This document shows positions 30,401 to 42,334 of a DNA stretch of 64,000 nucleotides, in pieces. Location of the stretch: positions 15,171,152-15,235,151 of the forward strand of contig OZ024784.1 of the NCBI GenBank assembly GCA_964017065.1. The letters run 5' to 3'. The stretch comes from Haliclona indistincta (lineage: Eukaryota > Porifera > Demospongiae > Haplosclerida > Chalinidae). The stretch's first letter is position 1. Each line of letters starts with the position of its first letter. Below the pieces are notes generated by a model. That model saw only the letters and a list, made by a program, of their open reading frames with translations. It made no database searches and had not been told where the DNA came from. The translations under genes and the position numbers were made by a program.

Positions 30401-33000
30401 CTCACATTGCAGTCAACTCGTAGTTTGATTTCTGCTGCTACGATAAGAGAGGAAGATAGCGGAGGAGAGGTGTGTTACAGAGGTACTGATCGAGCATGTG
30501 ACTTATATATCATGCAGGACACTCAGAGACTTGGCTTACTATCCCAGGCAGTAAGTGCACTAGGTCAGGCTATCACTACGGGACTACATGCTAAGAAAAT
30601 GGTGCGTTAAGCACACATGGAAAAAAATTAATAATTATTATGCTTTCACAGGCAATAGTGAAGAGGTCATCATTGATTATTGCTGATCTTGTTGGTTGTT
30701 TTGATCCAGCAACAGCTGTTAGCTATCTAGCTCTATTCCAAGTACTAACAGTGTCTCCTGCATTCACACTACATACTGGTTGTTCTCCTTCTCTAGAGCT
30801 GTATAGCATCTCAGCAGCTGTATTCAGTGCTGACCAGTGCTCTGTCTGACCCCTTGTCCTGTGAGCTAGCAGGTCTCATGCAGCAAGAGAACCACCTCAA
30901 CACTAACAAACTCTCTATTGCTTATTCTGCTTGTGAATCAACACTGGAGAAAAAATTTGAGGTTCATAGCCAGAGCCAAATATTTTTATCTCCTGTAATT
31001 TCTCTTCTCAGGCGTGGAGGAGATTAAAAGTTGATGAGGACCACTTGGAACTAATTAAAAATTTTAACTCAGACTTTCGTTTTATAATACTACAACACTC
31101 TCCTGATCGGTATGTCATTGGTAAAATTATACAGTTGACCATCTCTCTCTCTGCTGTGTGTATAGAGCAACACTTTACAGTGGATACCTAATGCCTCCTC
31201 AACCCACACCTCCTGCTAAAAAAGGACAAATTTCTCAACAAAGTGGTGAGATTGTAAAATGCTTGATAGTGTCGATAACCAACCTGCTTTGCAGTAAATC
31301 AACCTGTAATATCATCAGCATCTGTATCTGAAAGTGAGCTTTCTGCTCTGGTTGCACTAGCTAAAGAGTACAGAGAAAGGTGTGCAAATTCTCAATGCAC
31401 AGTACGTCAACAGGTGTGCTGAAGAGATTAGTTCAACTTCACGCTTTAATGATGTAAACTGTAGGTTCAGGACGAGTTGCAGGCACAGCTTGAGGCTATA
31501 GTCACTGGTTTAAATTCATACTTGTCCACTGTCATTAAACCTGTTGCTGATGCTTTAAAGTGAGTGGTCTTTGTTCAAAATGTGTAACGAGACCAAATCA
31601 TTCTGTTACAGGAGAGAGGACACAGGGAAGCAACTGACAATAGTGTTGCTGGCTGATACAGACTTGCTCTCATTGCCACTAGAGTCTCTTCCAATTTTAC
31701 AGGCTGAAAATGTACACTGCGTAGCGCGAGACTTTTCTCTACAAATGAGCTACCATCGTCTCTGCAAACTGAAACAAGGAGAAGGTAAGAAAAACTTGTA
31801 AAAAATGGGCTTGTCCGGGAATCGAACTCGGGACCTCTCGCACCCGAAGCGAGAATCATACCACTAGACCAACAAGCCAACTGGAATTTCCGCTTGCAAA
31901 ACGCGTTTTAAATATCCGATCCTTATCTTTTCTCTTAACAGACGAAGAAGAGGGCAGTAAGAAGAAAGCAAGTGACAAATATGTACCCCAGGCGTCTTCT
32001 TTACAACTTAACAACAATCTGTTCAAATGTAAGCAATACAGACGCAAGAATCCATTGTGTTTATGCTATGTTACTAGATGTTGAAGATCCCAGAAATGAA
32101 CTGTCACTATCTACAGGTAAGATGGTTCATATAAACTATCCCTTTGATTATTCAGACACAGACTCATGCGTGAGAACAGTGATACAGACATTTCCAAAAG
32201 TGACAGCCAAATGGACTGGACTCAGTGGAATGGATCACATAATTAGGTACGCTACCAATGTATCACACCACCTTATTACTATCTACACTCAGTGGAGGAG
32301 AATGGAGCCCTCTACTGCAGAGTTGTGCAGGATTAGTGCTTCAATGTTCAGAGAGATTTCTTGCACACTATCCACCTCAGTGGCTGGCTGCCATTAATGT
32401 GACAGGTAAGGCACTCTCTCACACTCGATATGCTCGTTTATGTGTATTTGTAGACTGTGGACTAGCTATGGTGCTAGACAGGATGAGCACACTGGGTAGC
32501 TATCGGCTACAATCAAAACTAGACTACAATAAGAGGTATTCACAAATAAATTACTTCTAACTACTCCATGGTTTTTACTTGCAGTGCCACACGGTTGTAT
32601 CTTGAAAGTCCACTATCTACAGCTATGTTGTTGAGCCTTACTGGAGTAGGCAGTGTTTTCATGAAGCAATGGTATTCTTCTGTTGAAAATACCACTACGA
32701 CCATGAAGTCAACACTAGAAGGTTTTCAAATAGCTGTACAACAACGACTATACCTTTCCTCTCACTCCAGGTCTACTATCAAGTCCCAGTACAGTGGGAG
32801 AGGTATACTGGTCTCAAGTGAAGAAAGCAGCTGCTCCGAAGCCTGCTGAACCAGACAAACCATCCAATGACGATGAATTGGCCTCCACTCCTGAGACAGC
32901 TCCTCAGACAACTGCTCCTGGTCATGGACCAGAAGCTAGAGCAATGTACAACTTTGTACTATATGGACTTCCACATCTAACAGTTATTGCTAACTCATAA
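21466..33000 (+). CDS. CFAP46: Cilia- and flagella-associated protein 46 (CFAP46/TTC40)
   Basis: Very large TPR-rich protein of the C1d projection of the ciliary central apparatus, which helps control beating. It starts [16 protein letters not shown] at 21466. Early exons read [39 protein letters not shown] and [15 protein letters not shown], in the order of human CFAP46. Later landmarks are [17 protein letters not shown] (about 25270), [18 protein letters not shown] (about 31640) and a C-terminal [19 protein letters not shown] ending at the stop at 33000. About 40 exons, with introns mostly 45-110 bp. Exceptions are the two minisatellite introns and the intron bearing the tRNA. The start is divergent with NUP107 and the end lies 66 bp before the first in-frame ATG of the RhoGAP. 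Individual boundaries in the middle are approximate. Confidence 0.93.
24411..25240. repeat. 24-bp minisatellite filling a CFAP46 intron
   Basis: About 34 copies of gttagtatagacgatactag plus acta. Variants are nearly all transitions (gac/gat, gat/gac, gac/aat, aga/gga). The intron runs 24411-25267, from exon end GACCAATGGAGTGCATATTG to acceptor cactag, so the array starts exactly at the donor (gttagt) and fills 830 of 857 bp. The unit length is divisible by three and has no stop in one frame on each strand, which gives long spurious frames. The exon frame itself meets a stop four codons past the donor. Confidence 0.95.
26323..26612. repeat. 12-bp minisatellite in a CFAP46 intron
   Basis: About 24 copies of ctatcctaccct with variants (aacc, ccgt, tcct). 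It occupies most of the intron between exons ending at 26308 and starting at 26642. The pyrimidine-rich plus strand leads into the acceptor. It gives a spurious Ser-Tyr-Pro-Leu frame. Confidence 0.95.
31807..31878 (-). tRNA. tRNA-Pro (anticodon CGG)
   Basis: The 72-nt minus-strand sequence folds as a cloverleaf. The acceptor stem GGCTTGT pairs with ACAAGCC plus discriminator C. The D-arm contains the A box TGGTCTAGTGG, the anticodon stem is CTCGC/GCGAG and the loop is TTCGGGT, so the anticodon is CGG. It is very close to metazoan tRNA-Pro(CGG). The T-stem (CCGAG/CCCGG) has one A-C mismatch, which also changes the first base of the B box. Six Ts follow at 31805-31800, a Pol III terminator. The gene lies antisense in a CFAP46 intron. 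It is probably active; the mismatch leaves slight doubt. Confidence 0.9.
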
Positions 33001-33138
33001 CAAAGACGATTATAACACAGCACATTTTTTCTGTAAAATGAGGCAGGTTGCTCAAAATTCCCGCCATTGAGTTCCGTACACGTCCGCACTCTAACTAAAG
33101 CGGTCAAATTTGAAATACAGAAACCCACCTGGCGCGAG

Positions 33139-35089
33139 ATGGATGTCAGTACAAACAGTTTTAGCTCCCTGGGAAGCAGCGGATGGGAACTCGAGGGGGA
33201 TCTAGGAAGAGGTGCCTTGAGGGAAATATGTTGTAGCAGTCTGTCTCGTTTGTTGGAGCTGGATGACACGAAGCTAGACACATTACTGGGCGGAGGAGAT
33301 GAGGGCTTGAAGAGAGACGATAGCGGTCACAATATAGCCAGGTGAGTTGTAGTAAGAACTGTACAGATGTGGTTGACTCTCTTTTTATAGAAATATAGCT
33401 ACCAAGCTAAAGGCTTTGTCACAGAGATTGAAGAGTGACTCTGAATGTGCAGGTAAACACTGGGACATGATCATCGCTCTGTCTGTTCACCACACTTTGA
33501 TTCATAGATGGAATTGACTTTCCTACTCTCACATTTGGAGTACACATCAATAATGACAGTCAGCTAGTGTTTTTACACCTCACATCACACATGGAGGAGT
33601 ACGTTAGAGAGGAGGGGCTGTTCCGCAAGTCAGGTAGTCACTCGAGAGTAGAGCAACTCGTAAATGACCTCAGCACACGGCCATTTCATGAGATTCTCAC
33701 TAACGGAGGCTATCGTGCCCACGACTTTGCATCGGTTTTGAAACAATACCTGAGTGACTTGCCTGAACCTCTCATGACGATGAATCATATGGAAGCATAC
33801 AGACAGGTCACAGGTATGCTGTGCTAGAAGCATCTTTCACCTGCTCTTGTACAAAATCCTCAGAGTTTTCACAAGACAGCAAGAAAACCCTGTGTCTACA
33901 GCTACTAGTCCTCCTTCTTCCTCCGGCTAACCACATGGCTCTCTCTCACTTGCTGACACTACTCTTGGCTGTAGCACGGTGTGAAGAGAACAAGATGGAC
34001 GCACATAACCTAGCGGTCATCTTTGCGCCCACCCTCTTCTGCAGCAAGACTGTGAGTTTGTGCTACAATTAGTCAGTGACAGGATCCAATCTGTGTGTAT
34101 GTAGGAACCTCTTGATCCTCAGCTACTATTGAAGCTAGTAGGTCTCACAGAGCACATGGTCAACAATGCAGAGGAAGTGTTTGATGTGAGGAGAACTGTC
34201 TTATTATCACATTCACTGATGCTTCTTTATAGATACCAAATGAAGTAAGAGTAGTAGCCGATAGGTACATGAAAAAGAAAGGACATGAAGTGAGTAAAAA
34301 TTTCACGTTGCTCTTTCACTTTCACTTGTTCTTAATTCACTCGCTAGCTAAACACAAGCGAAGATTGCTTTACTCATGACTATATTATTCATGCAGGAGG
34401 ACATTCCAGTGGATATCTACACCAGCTCTTGTCACAGGATGAAATCAGGAGAGGACTTTCATGCAGCTGGGAAGGATATGGCTACAGCAGAGCTTGCCCA
34501 ACTTTTTGAAATTGTACAGAAAATGCCTGAAGGGCCCCAAAAAGCTCACTTCATGAAGAGGGTGTGTATGACACTGCCCGAAATAAATTTATTTCTGGTC
34601 TTGTTTTAGTTTGAGTCAGGCAACAAGATGCCAGGAACTCCATCAAGAGCAAAACGATTTAAAGTGAGAAGCTCTTTTGTTGCATCTCGCACATGGTAAT
34701 GTCACTTCTCTTTACAGGAAAACTTCTTTACTCCTAAGCACACACCCAAACGCACACTCCCCAAGGTACCACCACTATGAGTGTGTATGATGCTGCCTTG
34801 CAACTAATGTCTGATCCTCCCTAGGCTGTTGGATCTCACCAGATTAGCACTCCAATGAGACCATGGGGCAAAGGAGCTCCTGTGAGTACTACGTGTGCAT
34901 CTGGTATTGTATGATCATATTTATATCACAGTCCAAATCAGCAAGTCAAAATACAGTTGATATCTATGCCACACCTCTCAAGCCAAAGGTAGGATATAAA
35001 CAGCAACTATGCACAGTAAAATTAACAATTATCTTCTCTTTTCCATCATAAAGCAGCGGACAATGTCTCGAATGGAAAGCGATGTGTGA
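33139..35089 (+). CDS. Rho GTPase-activating protein, ARHGAP19/11-like
   Basis: Stimulates GTP hydrolysis by Rho-family GTPases. The RhoGAP domain occupies the centre: FGVHINNDSQLVFLHL, arginine finger in REEGLFRKSG, VLKQYLSDLPEPLMT, and KMDAHNLAVIFAPTLF. The C-terminal half has small exons with clustered Thr-Pro motifs (PGTPSRAKRFK, FFTPKHTPKRTLPK, STPMRPW), possible mitotic kinase sites, and ends RTMSRMESDV. The domain resembles ARHGAP19 more than ARHGAP11A, and ARHGAP19 controls RhoA in mitosis of lymphocytes. An in-frame ATG at 33067 is an alternative start. The end converges on DNA2. Confidence 0.87.
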
Positions 35090-35321
35090 CAGACTTTAAA
35101 ATGAACATTTTAACCCTTTCTAACATCTAGTCAAGTGTTCACACTATCATACAAGCACCAATAATCTACATTTTGGATTACAATACATTTCATAGGCTTT
35201 GTCAAAATCTGAGCTTGCAGAATTTTTTTGCAACCATAAAAGTAGTTCAAAAACTATAGTATGTGTGGTGGTACGTCAGTGTTTACTGTTTATGGTACAT
35301 AGCACCTTATTACAGTATGTG

Positions 35322-38300
35322 TTATGGTACGTCAATCATCCAGTGTTTCTCAGAAATGAGTTGAATAAGGGAAGAGAGAATAGGGATGTGACTGAGAGTT
35401 GACGGAGAACCAACCAACACTAGCTTGTGACGAGCTCTCGTAAGAGCAACATTGATTCTTCTCCAATTTTGCAGCAACACCCCCACCTAATAACCGAGAG
35501 TAATAAAGCATACTATCGGTAAGTTGTGTACCTGTCCTGCTGCGTTTTTCTTGACAAAAGATACTATAACACACTCACTGTCACGGCCCTGACACTTGTC
35601 TACCGTGAGTACTTCTACATTGGGCAGATATCCATTGAGTAACTTTACTTGCTTTTGATATGGAGTGATCACCATTATATCAGCAGAATTGACTCCAAAC
35701 TGAGGAGCACATCACTATTATCATGCTGTGTATTGCTCATCATGTGTTACCTTGACAAGTGCCTCCACTAGAGACTGGGTGAGACGAGCTTCAAGGTCAT
35801 TTTCGTGGGACTGAAGTTCAACATCACTGTCATCACACTACAGAGAAAAACACCACCAGGGGGTCCTGAAAACGTTTTGTAAACCATTTTCAGACATACT
35901 GTATCAGTGTTGAGAAACACAACAGATTGTGCAGGATTAATGCTCTTTTCCAGCCAATCGGGTACAAGTCCAGTAGTCCAATTATTAGCTAGCTGTAGAC
36001 AGCCATTCTTCACCTCTTCACTGCCACATACTAACTTGTCATCATAGATGAGTTTGTTTGCTAAAAGCATTATGTCACTACAAACATAGAATAGTATCAC
36101 GAAGAGTGTAGTCATTGCATGAACATGTAGCTTACGAGTTCATGCGGTACTGTTGAGTGAGTGGTACTACAGCTGAAGGATGATGTGATGATAGGATATG
36201 AAAAAGGGTTTCAGTGTAACCTCCTTCTCTAAAAGAGAAAACAATAATATTTTCAAGTCAAGCATCTATCAAAACCTTGCGGTTGGAGAGAGAACAAGTG
36301 GTGGTAGCTGGTGATGGTCTCCTACTAACACAAACACAGATGCACATCTTATGACACCAAGTGAGAGAGGAAGAGGTAACTGTGTCGCTTCGTCACACAC
36401 GCAGTAATCAAAGTGTTTGTGCGAGAATATAGCATGACCGAGGTTTGTACTGTGACACGTAGCAGCAACTACTTTCTGAGGATTTGAAGAGATGGTATCA
36501 AGTAACTTCAGAAGAGTTGACTGACTACCTTGCTGTTGTACAGTGCTTCTAATTGAGCTACACTGTCTACACCAGCTGCTGCTCGCTGAATAAGGTACGG
36601 GAGAATCTCCTCACTATGAATACGCTCCTCAGACCCAACTCTCAGGAAATCTACACCAGCCTGACATAATGGTAATAAAAATAATACTGCATACATGGTT
36701 TATGTTTTATGTCTGTACAGTACAAGTTGCATTGTAAACTATAATCTACAACAGTATAGTCTCATGAAGGTAATTTTGCGTCATACACATGTCGTAACAT
36801 GTTTCCCAGCGATGTACGCATTGTCAACAGTAGTTCATCCTCTATTGGAAGATTTAACAACCGTGCGACGTAGTGAGCTGCAGGTTTACTTCTCCAATCC
36901 ACAATTCCAAGCATCCATCTGTTAGCATAACCTGTGCTAGGCATAAGAATCTCCTCATCCGTCCAGACATTATAACAAGAAGGCACTTTTGTACGAAGTA
37001 TTCTGCTAGGAACATCTCCACTGTTGTACATTAACTGTTTAGGACGAAAATCCAAGCTATAAATCTGCAGCCACTCACGCAAGAAAGAAGAATTTTTGAC
37101 ACACGAGTAAAACCCACTGTTAACCTTTACACACTTTTCATATGTCACATCGTTCATTTCACATGATAGTAAGCATTCAGATTGTCTCTGTTGTTTTCGT
37201 AGCTGTAGGCCATTGAGAATAATGACGTCTAAATCTGACATTATTCCTCCGTAAATTAACAATATCTTGAGTTTGAGATAATTTGCAGCATGATATAAGT
37301 TGCTCACTGGTTGATGAGCTATTCTCCGTGGCTTTTTGATTGGGTCGAATTTCATAAAAACATTTTCCCATAACAAAGCGTCATTCCAGTATACATCTGA
37401 AGTAAAATCAGCATTTGAGTGAAGAATTATCATCCTTGGGCTGTAAAACTTGTAAGCTGACATTATAGCAAGGAATTCTCTGAAAAGCAGACTGCCTTTT
37501 ACACCATCTCTGCGATACAGTTTAACATAGTGAATTATGCTAGGATGGTAGTACTCGGGGCCTGGTACACGCGGCTTGTAGTCACGAATAATCCTACTAT
37601 TGCATCCTGGATTGTTGACCGGAAGAGAAACAGCTGGGATTCTTGTGTCTTGTTTAGCATAGATTTTAGGACGAAAATATTTTCTCTTTCTTTTAGTTGC
37701 TAGTATTGTAGTATTAATGCTGTTCATCAGTGGTGGCGGTGTCCTCTCGTCATTACTGTCCCCGTCAGCAACGAGGAGCGTTTTGATACCACTTCCGGCA
37801 GGACTGGAGTACGCGTATAAAGCGATAGTAGCCAATATAACAGCGAAAGCGAGCACCACAAACAACTGTCTTACTGGCAACTGCATCTTCATTCACACCA
37901 GTGATCGAGATCGCTGTTGCGCGTACTCAATATCTACGCAACCAACTTTGAAATTCGCGCGCGAAGATTCTGCCCCGCCCACATTATTTTTTACCTTTTT
38001 CAACTTCAGCAACACATTGTCGACTGCAGAGTTGGTGTACGAAGTTAGCAGTACGCTACAGCCACGAGCAACCAATACTTGCACCAAGGAAGCTATTGTA
38101 GTGGTCTTTCCTGTCCCAGGCATACCCAACATCAGAGAATAGTCTTTAGAACACAGCACCTGCAACAAGCAAGTGCTCAGTATTGCTAACAATAGACAAT
38201 CAGAATGTGTACACAAATCATTAGCACATTGTATCTGATAAATACAAGTACTGACTGCTAATGATCAAAATTCACACCAACTCTTGCAGAGATGTCCCAG

Positions 38301-41300
38301 AAATTTTACCTTCTCCACAGCAAGTTGCTGGTCACTGTTGAGTTGAGAGGTGAAGAGATGAGGTATACTGTGGGATGGTGGCTCAAATACTGGATAGTCT
38401 ATATCAATGATGAGCTCTCTCAGCCTCTTGTCTCTAATTGTGGATCAATGCACTAGGAAAATTAAAGCACAAAACACATTACCTTTCACTGTCGGAAGTA
38501 CAAAGTTCCATGATATTGTTTAGACCCATTTCTGTCTTGTTAGTATCTCCAGCAGAATCCACACAATACAATACACCATCATTATCCACTGGTATAGGCC
38601 TAGGGTGTACATACGAAGGATGCACTCTATGACACCAATACAGACACACTTGGCAAGGTGGAGGAAGACCGATGATGCTGTGATATTATGTATTGATCCG
38701 GAAGTGAGTGCCCATCCTGTACCATCTTGCTTACTGACTAATACTCTTCCTTTGTGACCAATCATATTTGTGTCAGGGATGCTGTGAGAGCGGAACTAGT
38801 AGGCAGCTAATGTTAGAAGGTAATCGTCACCTTCCTCCATCAACTCTGACAAACTCTTGTATGACTCTATGACCATCTGTCGCCATAGGCTCACGTGGTA
38901 ATAAGCTTGTTATACAGGAATTTTCTCTCTCTCTGTGATCATGCTGTAAGCTATATTCACGTCAACAGCACACATACCTCAACATATGATTCCTTCTCCA
39001 GATGGGCTCCTTCCAACTGTCAACCTGAGAGTAAGTGAACTCTTCCATTGCAAGACTGAACCACTTTTTGAAGAAGGCAAGTTGAGGAGTGTTCAAGTGA
39101 AAGTGTCCAGACATGTACTCCTCCTCTTTCAAACCGCTACAGCTACTATCACCACCCTCAATAACCCTACCAGTATAGAACACATGTGTATGTTGCATGT
39201 CATGATCTTCTTGTTGTACCTATGGTAGAGAGTGCATTTCTTAACAAGTGGACACCTCTGGCACATGTGCCGATTGCGTGAGAGTTCCGGAAGGTAAACA
39301 TGATCCCAGTAGTTTCCATGAAAGCGCGCTAGTCTGTTCCTTTTCTGTATAAGACCTGTGCAATGAAATGGATAATACATAATCACTACTAACACACTTA
39401 CTCATGGATTCATTGCGTTTTTCTGGTACTGATTCAGTGTGTCCAGTCTTCATGTAGTAGAGTAGTCCATTAGGAACAGCAGTTTGATGACGATCACTGA
39501 GCATTAGGCAATAGAGAATGACCTGAAGAAGAATGTTACTTGATAATGACCTGAGAATGAGTAACGTTACTTGAGCACGATGTTCAGAAGAACCAGATTT
39601 ATTCATCATACGTCCTGTCTTGAGCTCAAGTGGATGTATGCTACTGCTCTCTTCATCTTTCTTCTATAAATGAGAAACAGTGTGTGCATGTGATTTCTGC
39701 GGTCCTACTAACCCTGACCAATAGGGTAGCATCCACCTTGCCTTTCAATCCATACCTGAGCAGCATGGATAATATCAAACTCAGCTAAACACAATATGCT
39801 CTCACCGAGGACACCATACATTCTCTTCAATATCCTGTACATCCGTGACTGTGATATTTGAGTTAGCTTGAATTCTGCTAAACAGGAGAACATAGGAAGA
39901 GCAGACTTAACACCTATTGTACCTGTTTGGCTGAATACCATCTCTTCCTTCATGTGACAAAGTGTTGTGACACCATTCTACTAATCTATCCACCATACCC
40001 ATCAGGCTTTCCTTCATAGCTGCCTCTGTCAACCCAAGAGCATACCTAGAGCATGACAACACTCAGAAACTGCACAGTGTGTGATGCGTGTACTAACAGC
40101 TTCTGCTGGTTATAGAAGGACATGAGCTGTTTGTCTATGAAGCTCCCTAGTGCATTGCTGGTAACAGGCTTTCCATTCTGAAATAGTTCAAGAGCCTGTT
40201 GGTTATCACAAAGTACAGTAATGGAAGGCACACGCACACTGACACACCTGGTCAAACACTTCGTGTAACAATGTCCCTTTAAGCATTGACTCGTTCTCAC
40301 ACGAAGCTCCCTTCAGTAGATCCTCCAATACAGCACTGAAGAATACACAAAGCTACATATTGTGGTAATGTAGTGAGTCTTATGCGCCTATCAATGTCAC
40401 GCCCCACCACCCCCAACACGGGGCGAGGTGGGGCAATGTGGGGATTTGCGCTTGTGGTTTTTACAATGACCCCAGGGGTGGGGGAGCGACTGGCATGCAA
40501 ATCCCCTACATATCCCAACTTAGCCCCCTACTGGTGACCACAGTCCAAACAGAGAATACTGTGCTACATGCCCCTATGTCCGCATACGTATGTTTTACTG
40601 AAAAATACGATTGTGTCAAATGCCCCACCCCTCGGGCAGCAAACAGCTTGCAAATCCCCACATAATCCCCCACCCTATCCCGTGTTGGGGGTGGTGGGGC
40701 GTGACAATGATAGGTGCATTACCGTCGCTCGCAATCAATAGCTCTTGAAACGGTAGTCACACTGATGAGGTGGTCAGGATTGACAATAACACAAACACCA
40801 TCTCCAACAACATAGTCACGAGGCAGTGGAATATGGAAGTTCCCCATCAACTGAATGACGTCACCAGGTCGAACATCAGTGTTAGCCCAGTTTTCAGTGA
40901 GGTAGATACAGTGATTCTCATCCTCTTGATCAAAAGACACTCTCAGCATAATTCTAATGGATAGAAGCAATTTTCTGTCTTGTTGCAATGGTAAAGTAAA
41001 AGCTTAAGTGTAGAGCGACACTTTAGGTATTCAATCGTGTGAACAAAGACAGCACCAACTACATAGACTGAACACATTAGTGTATGAAGGTGTCACATGC
41101 TTTAGCATTCAGTAATAGCTGTACAGCGCTTTGAATAGATCTTGCAACGCCACAGTCAAAGCGGAAGTAATACGTTGACCAATCAAACACGGATGGTCAC
41201 CAACGTAAGAAAACGTATTACCAAGAGTATTACTTCCGCTTTGACTGTGGTGTTGCAAGATCTATTCAAAGCGCTGTACAGTACACATACCTACCTGTAG

Positions 41301-42132
41301 TCATTCAGTTGCTCACACTCCTTCACATGACAGGTAACTACACTGCTCCTGTTGTTACCGACATGTTGGTCACTCTCTGCATCATTCAACAACAGATCAA
41401 AATCAGAAATATTAAGATCCTTCAATAGTGAATCATCATTCAACGTTCCTTCCATCTCCATGGCTCCGTCAGAACTCTTCTGTACATCTACAATCTCAAC
41501 TTCTGTCTTGTTATCTGCACCTTTGTCCTGACCACCTGGAGTACCCATCTCACTCTTCATCGCTAATGATGACTTGGTAATGGTGGAAGTGGTATGATGC
41601 AGGTCGTCCTGAGAGATGAAGCACTAAAGATACACAAGACATGGTCTGACAAACCTCAATGTCGTCAACTCTCAGTTGCTTGTTAGCTAGATTCATGTTA
41701 TCTTCTTTCTCCACTTTCTCTTTCTCGTTAAGTCCAGCTTCTGCGCTTTTTCTCTTCCGTACACTGAGCGCCAGTTTTCTCTTTCCACTCTCAGACTTGA
41801 GTCCTTCAGAGGAGGTGTGGCCCTGTATAATTACAATGCATTACTCTTCTGCAGTATTGCAGCAAGGTCTTGTGGAGACATACTTGAATAAGAACATCTG
41901 GTTTCTTCTCCTCGCGTCTTACTTGTTGTGTAGTTGTAAAGTAGCTAGAGATTGTTGACTGGCGAGCTGATCCACTACCTGTGGACTGGTATCAGACTGC
42001 TAGCACGTGTCCCACTGTACTCTTCAATCTTCTAGCGTGCTAGTTTTATTACACTCACCATACCTTAGATTTCTTGGTCCTCGAACTACTCTGTCCCTTT
42101 GATAGACCTTGTTGTCGAGATCTGCAGGACAT
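35322..42132 (-). CDS. DNA2: DNA replication helicase/nuclease DNA2
   Basis: Flap nuclease-helicase of Okazaki-fragment processing and DNA end resection. The start [14 protein letters not shown] at 42132 is followed by a low-complexity basic/acidic N-terminus. Nuclease motifs: [12 protein letters not shown] (metal-binding Asp), [20 protein letters not shown] (Glu, Lys) and the iron-sulphur cysteines [11 protein letters not shown]. The DNA-binding barrel is near [18 protein letters not shown]. The SF1 helicase follows: Walker [27 protein letters not shown], then [33 protein letters not shown] and [17 protein letters not shown], ending at TAA 35322. All catalytic motifs that I can find are intact. 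One intron (37994-36661) contains a complete glycosyltransferase gene; two others contain hairpin elements. Confidence 0.94.
36762..37892 (-). CDS. Intronless type II membrane glycosyltransferase (Gly_transf_sug/GT32-like), nested in DNA2
   Basis: A single uninterrupted frame of 376 residues. It starts with a short basic tail and one membrane anchor ([20 protein letters not shown]), the layout of Golgi glycosyltransferases. A stem is followed by a catalytic domain with [20 protein letters not shown] and the metal/nucleotide-sugar DxD motif SDLDVI. These match the sugar-binding region of DXD-type transferases related to alpha-1,4-galactosyl- and OCH1-like mannosyltransferases. Donor and acceptor sugars cannot be told. 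It lies on the same strand inside DNA2 intron 37994-36661, with about 100 nt on each side. No AATAAA is seen between its stop and the DNA2 acceptor. A retrogene origin is inferred. Confidence 0.85.
   Translation of the reverse strand: MKMQLPVRQLFVVLAFAVILATIALYAYSSPAGSGIKTLLVADGDSNDERTPPPLMNSINTTILATKRKRKYFRPKIYAKQDTRIPAVSLPVNNPGCNSRIIRDYKPRVPGPEYYHPSIIHYVKLYRRDGVKGSLLFREFLAIMSAYKFYSPRMIILHSNADFTSDVYWNDALLWENVFMKFDPIKKPRRIAHQPVSNLYHAANYLKLKILLIYGGIMSDLDVIILNGLQLRKQQRQSECLLSCEMNDVTYEKCVKVNSGFYSCVKNSSFLREWLQIYSLDFRPKQLMYNSGDVPSRILRTKVPSCYNVWTDEEILMPSTGYANRWMLGIVDWRSKPAAHYVARLLNLPIEDELLLTMRTSLGNMLRHVYDAKLPS
40383..40718. mobile_element. 336-bp Harbinger-like MITE in a DNA2 intron
   Basis: The ends are inverted repeats of about 42 bp: tgcgcctatcaatgtcacgc and then cccaccacccccaacacggg on the left, with the complement on the right. 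TTA is duplicated on both sides (40380-40382 and 40719-40721), the TWA-type 3-bp duplication of PIF/Harbinger elements. No coding frame is inside. It occupies 336 of the 387 bp of the intron 40722-40336. Confidence 0.88.
41119..41281. mobile_element. 163-bp hairpin element in a DNA2 intron
   Basis: Arms of about 55 bp: ctgtacagcgctttgaatag and gtcaaagcggaagtaatac on the left, the complement on the right, with one or two mismatches and a loop of about 50 bp. It ends 10 bp from a DNA2 splice donor. No clear target duplication, except possibly TA. Confidence 0.85.
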
Positions 42133-42334
42133 CTTTCTACTGTGTCTACTTTGGCGGCAAATTTCCCGCGAATAACAATTAGTTAGATAACCACCCAAAA
42201 ATTAATAATATTGGCGTTTTTTAATAACAACTTTGTCAATAAACCATCATGATTCTACCAAAATAATAATAATAATAATAATGAATGATAATAATAACGT
42301 ATTTTTCTCCTCGATAGTACTGACTATTCACCAA

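Noticed and set aside
37717..38142. 141-codon plus-strand frame
   Set aside because: Antisense shadow of the nested glycosyltransferase start and the DNA2 Walker A exon.
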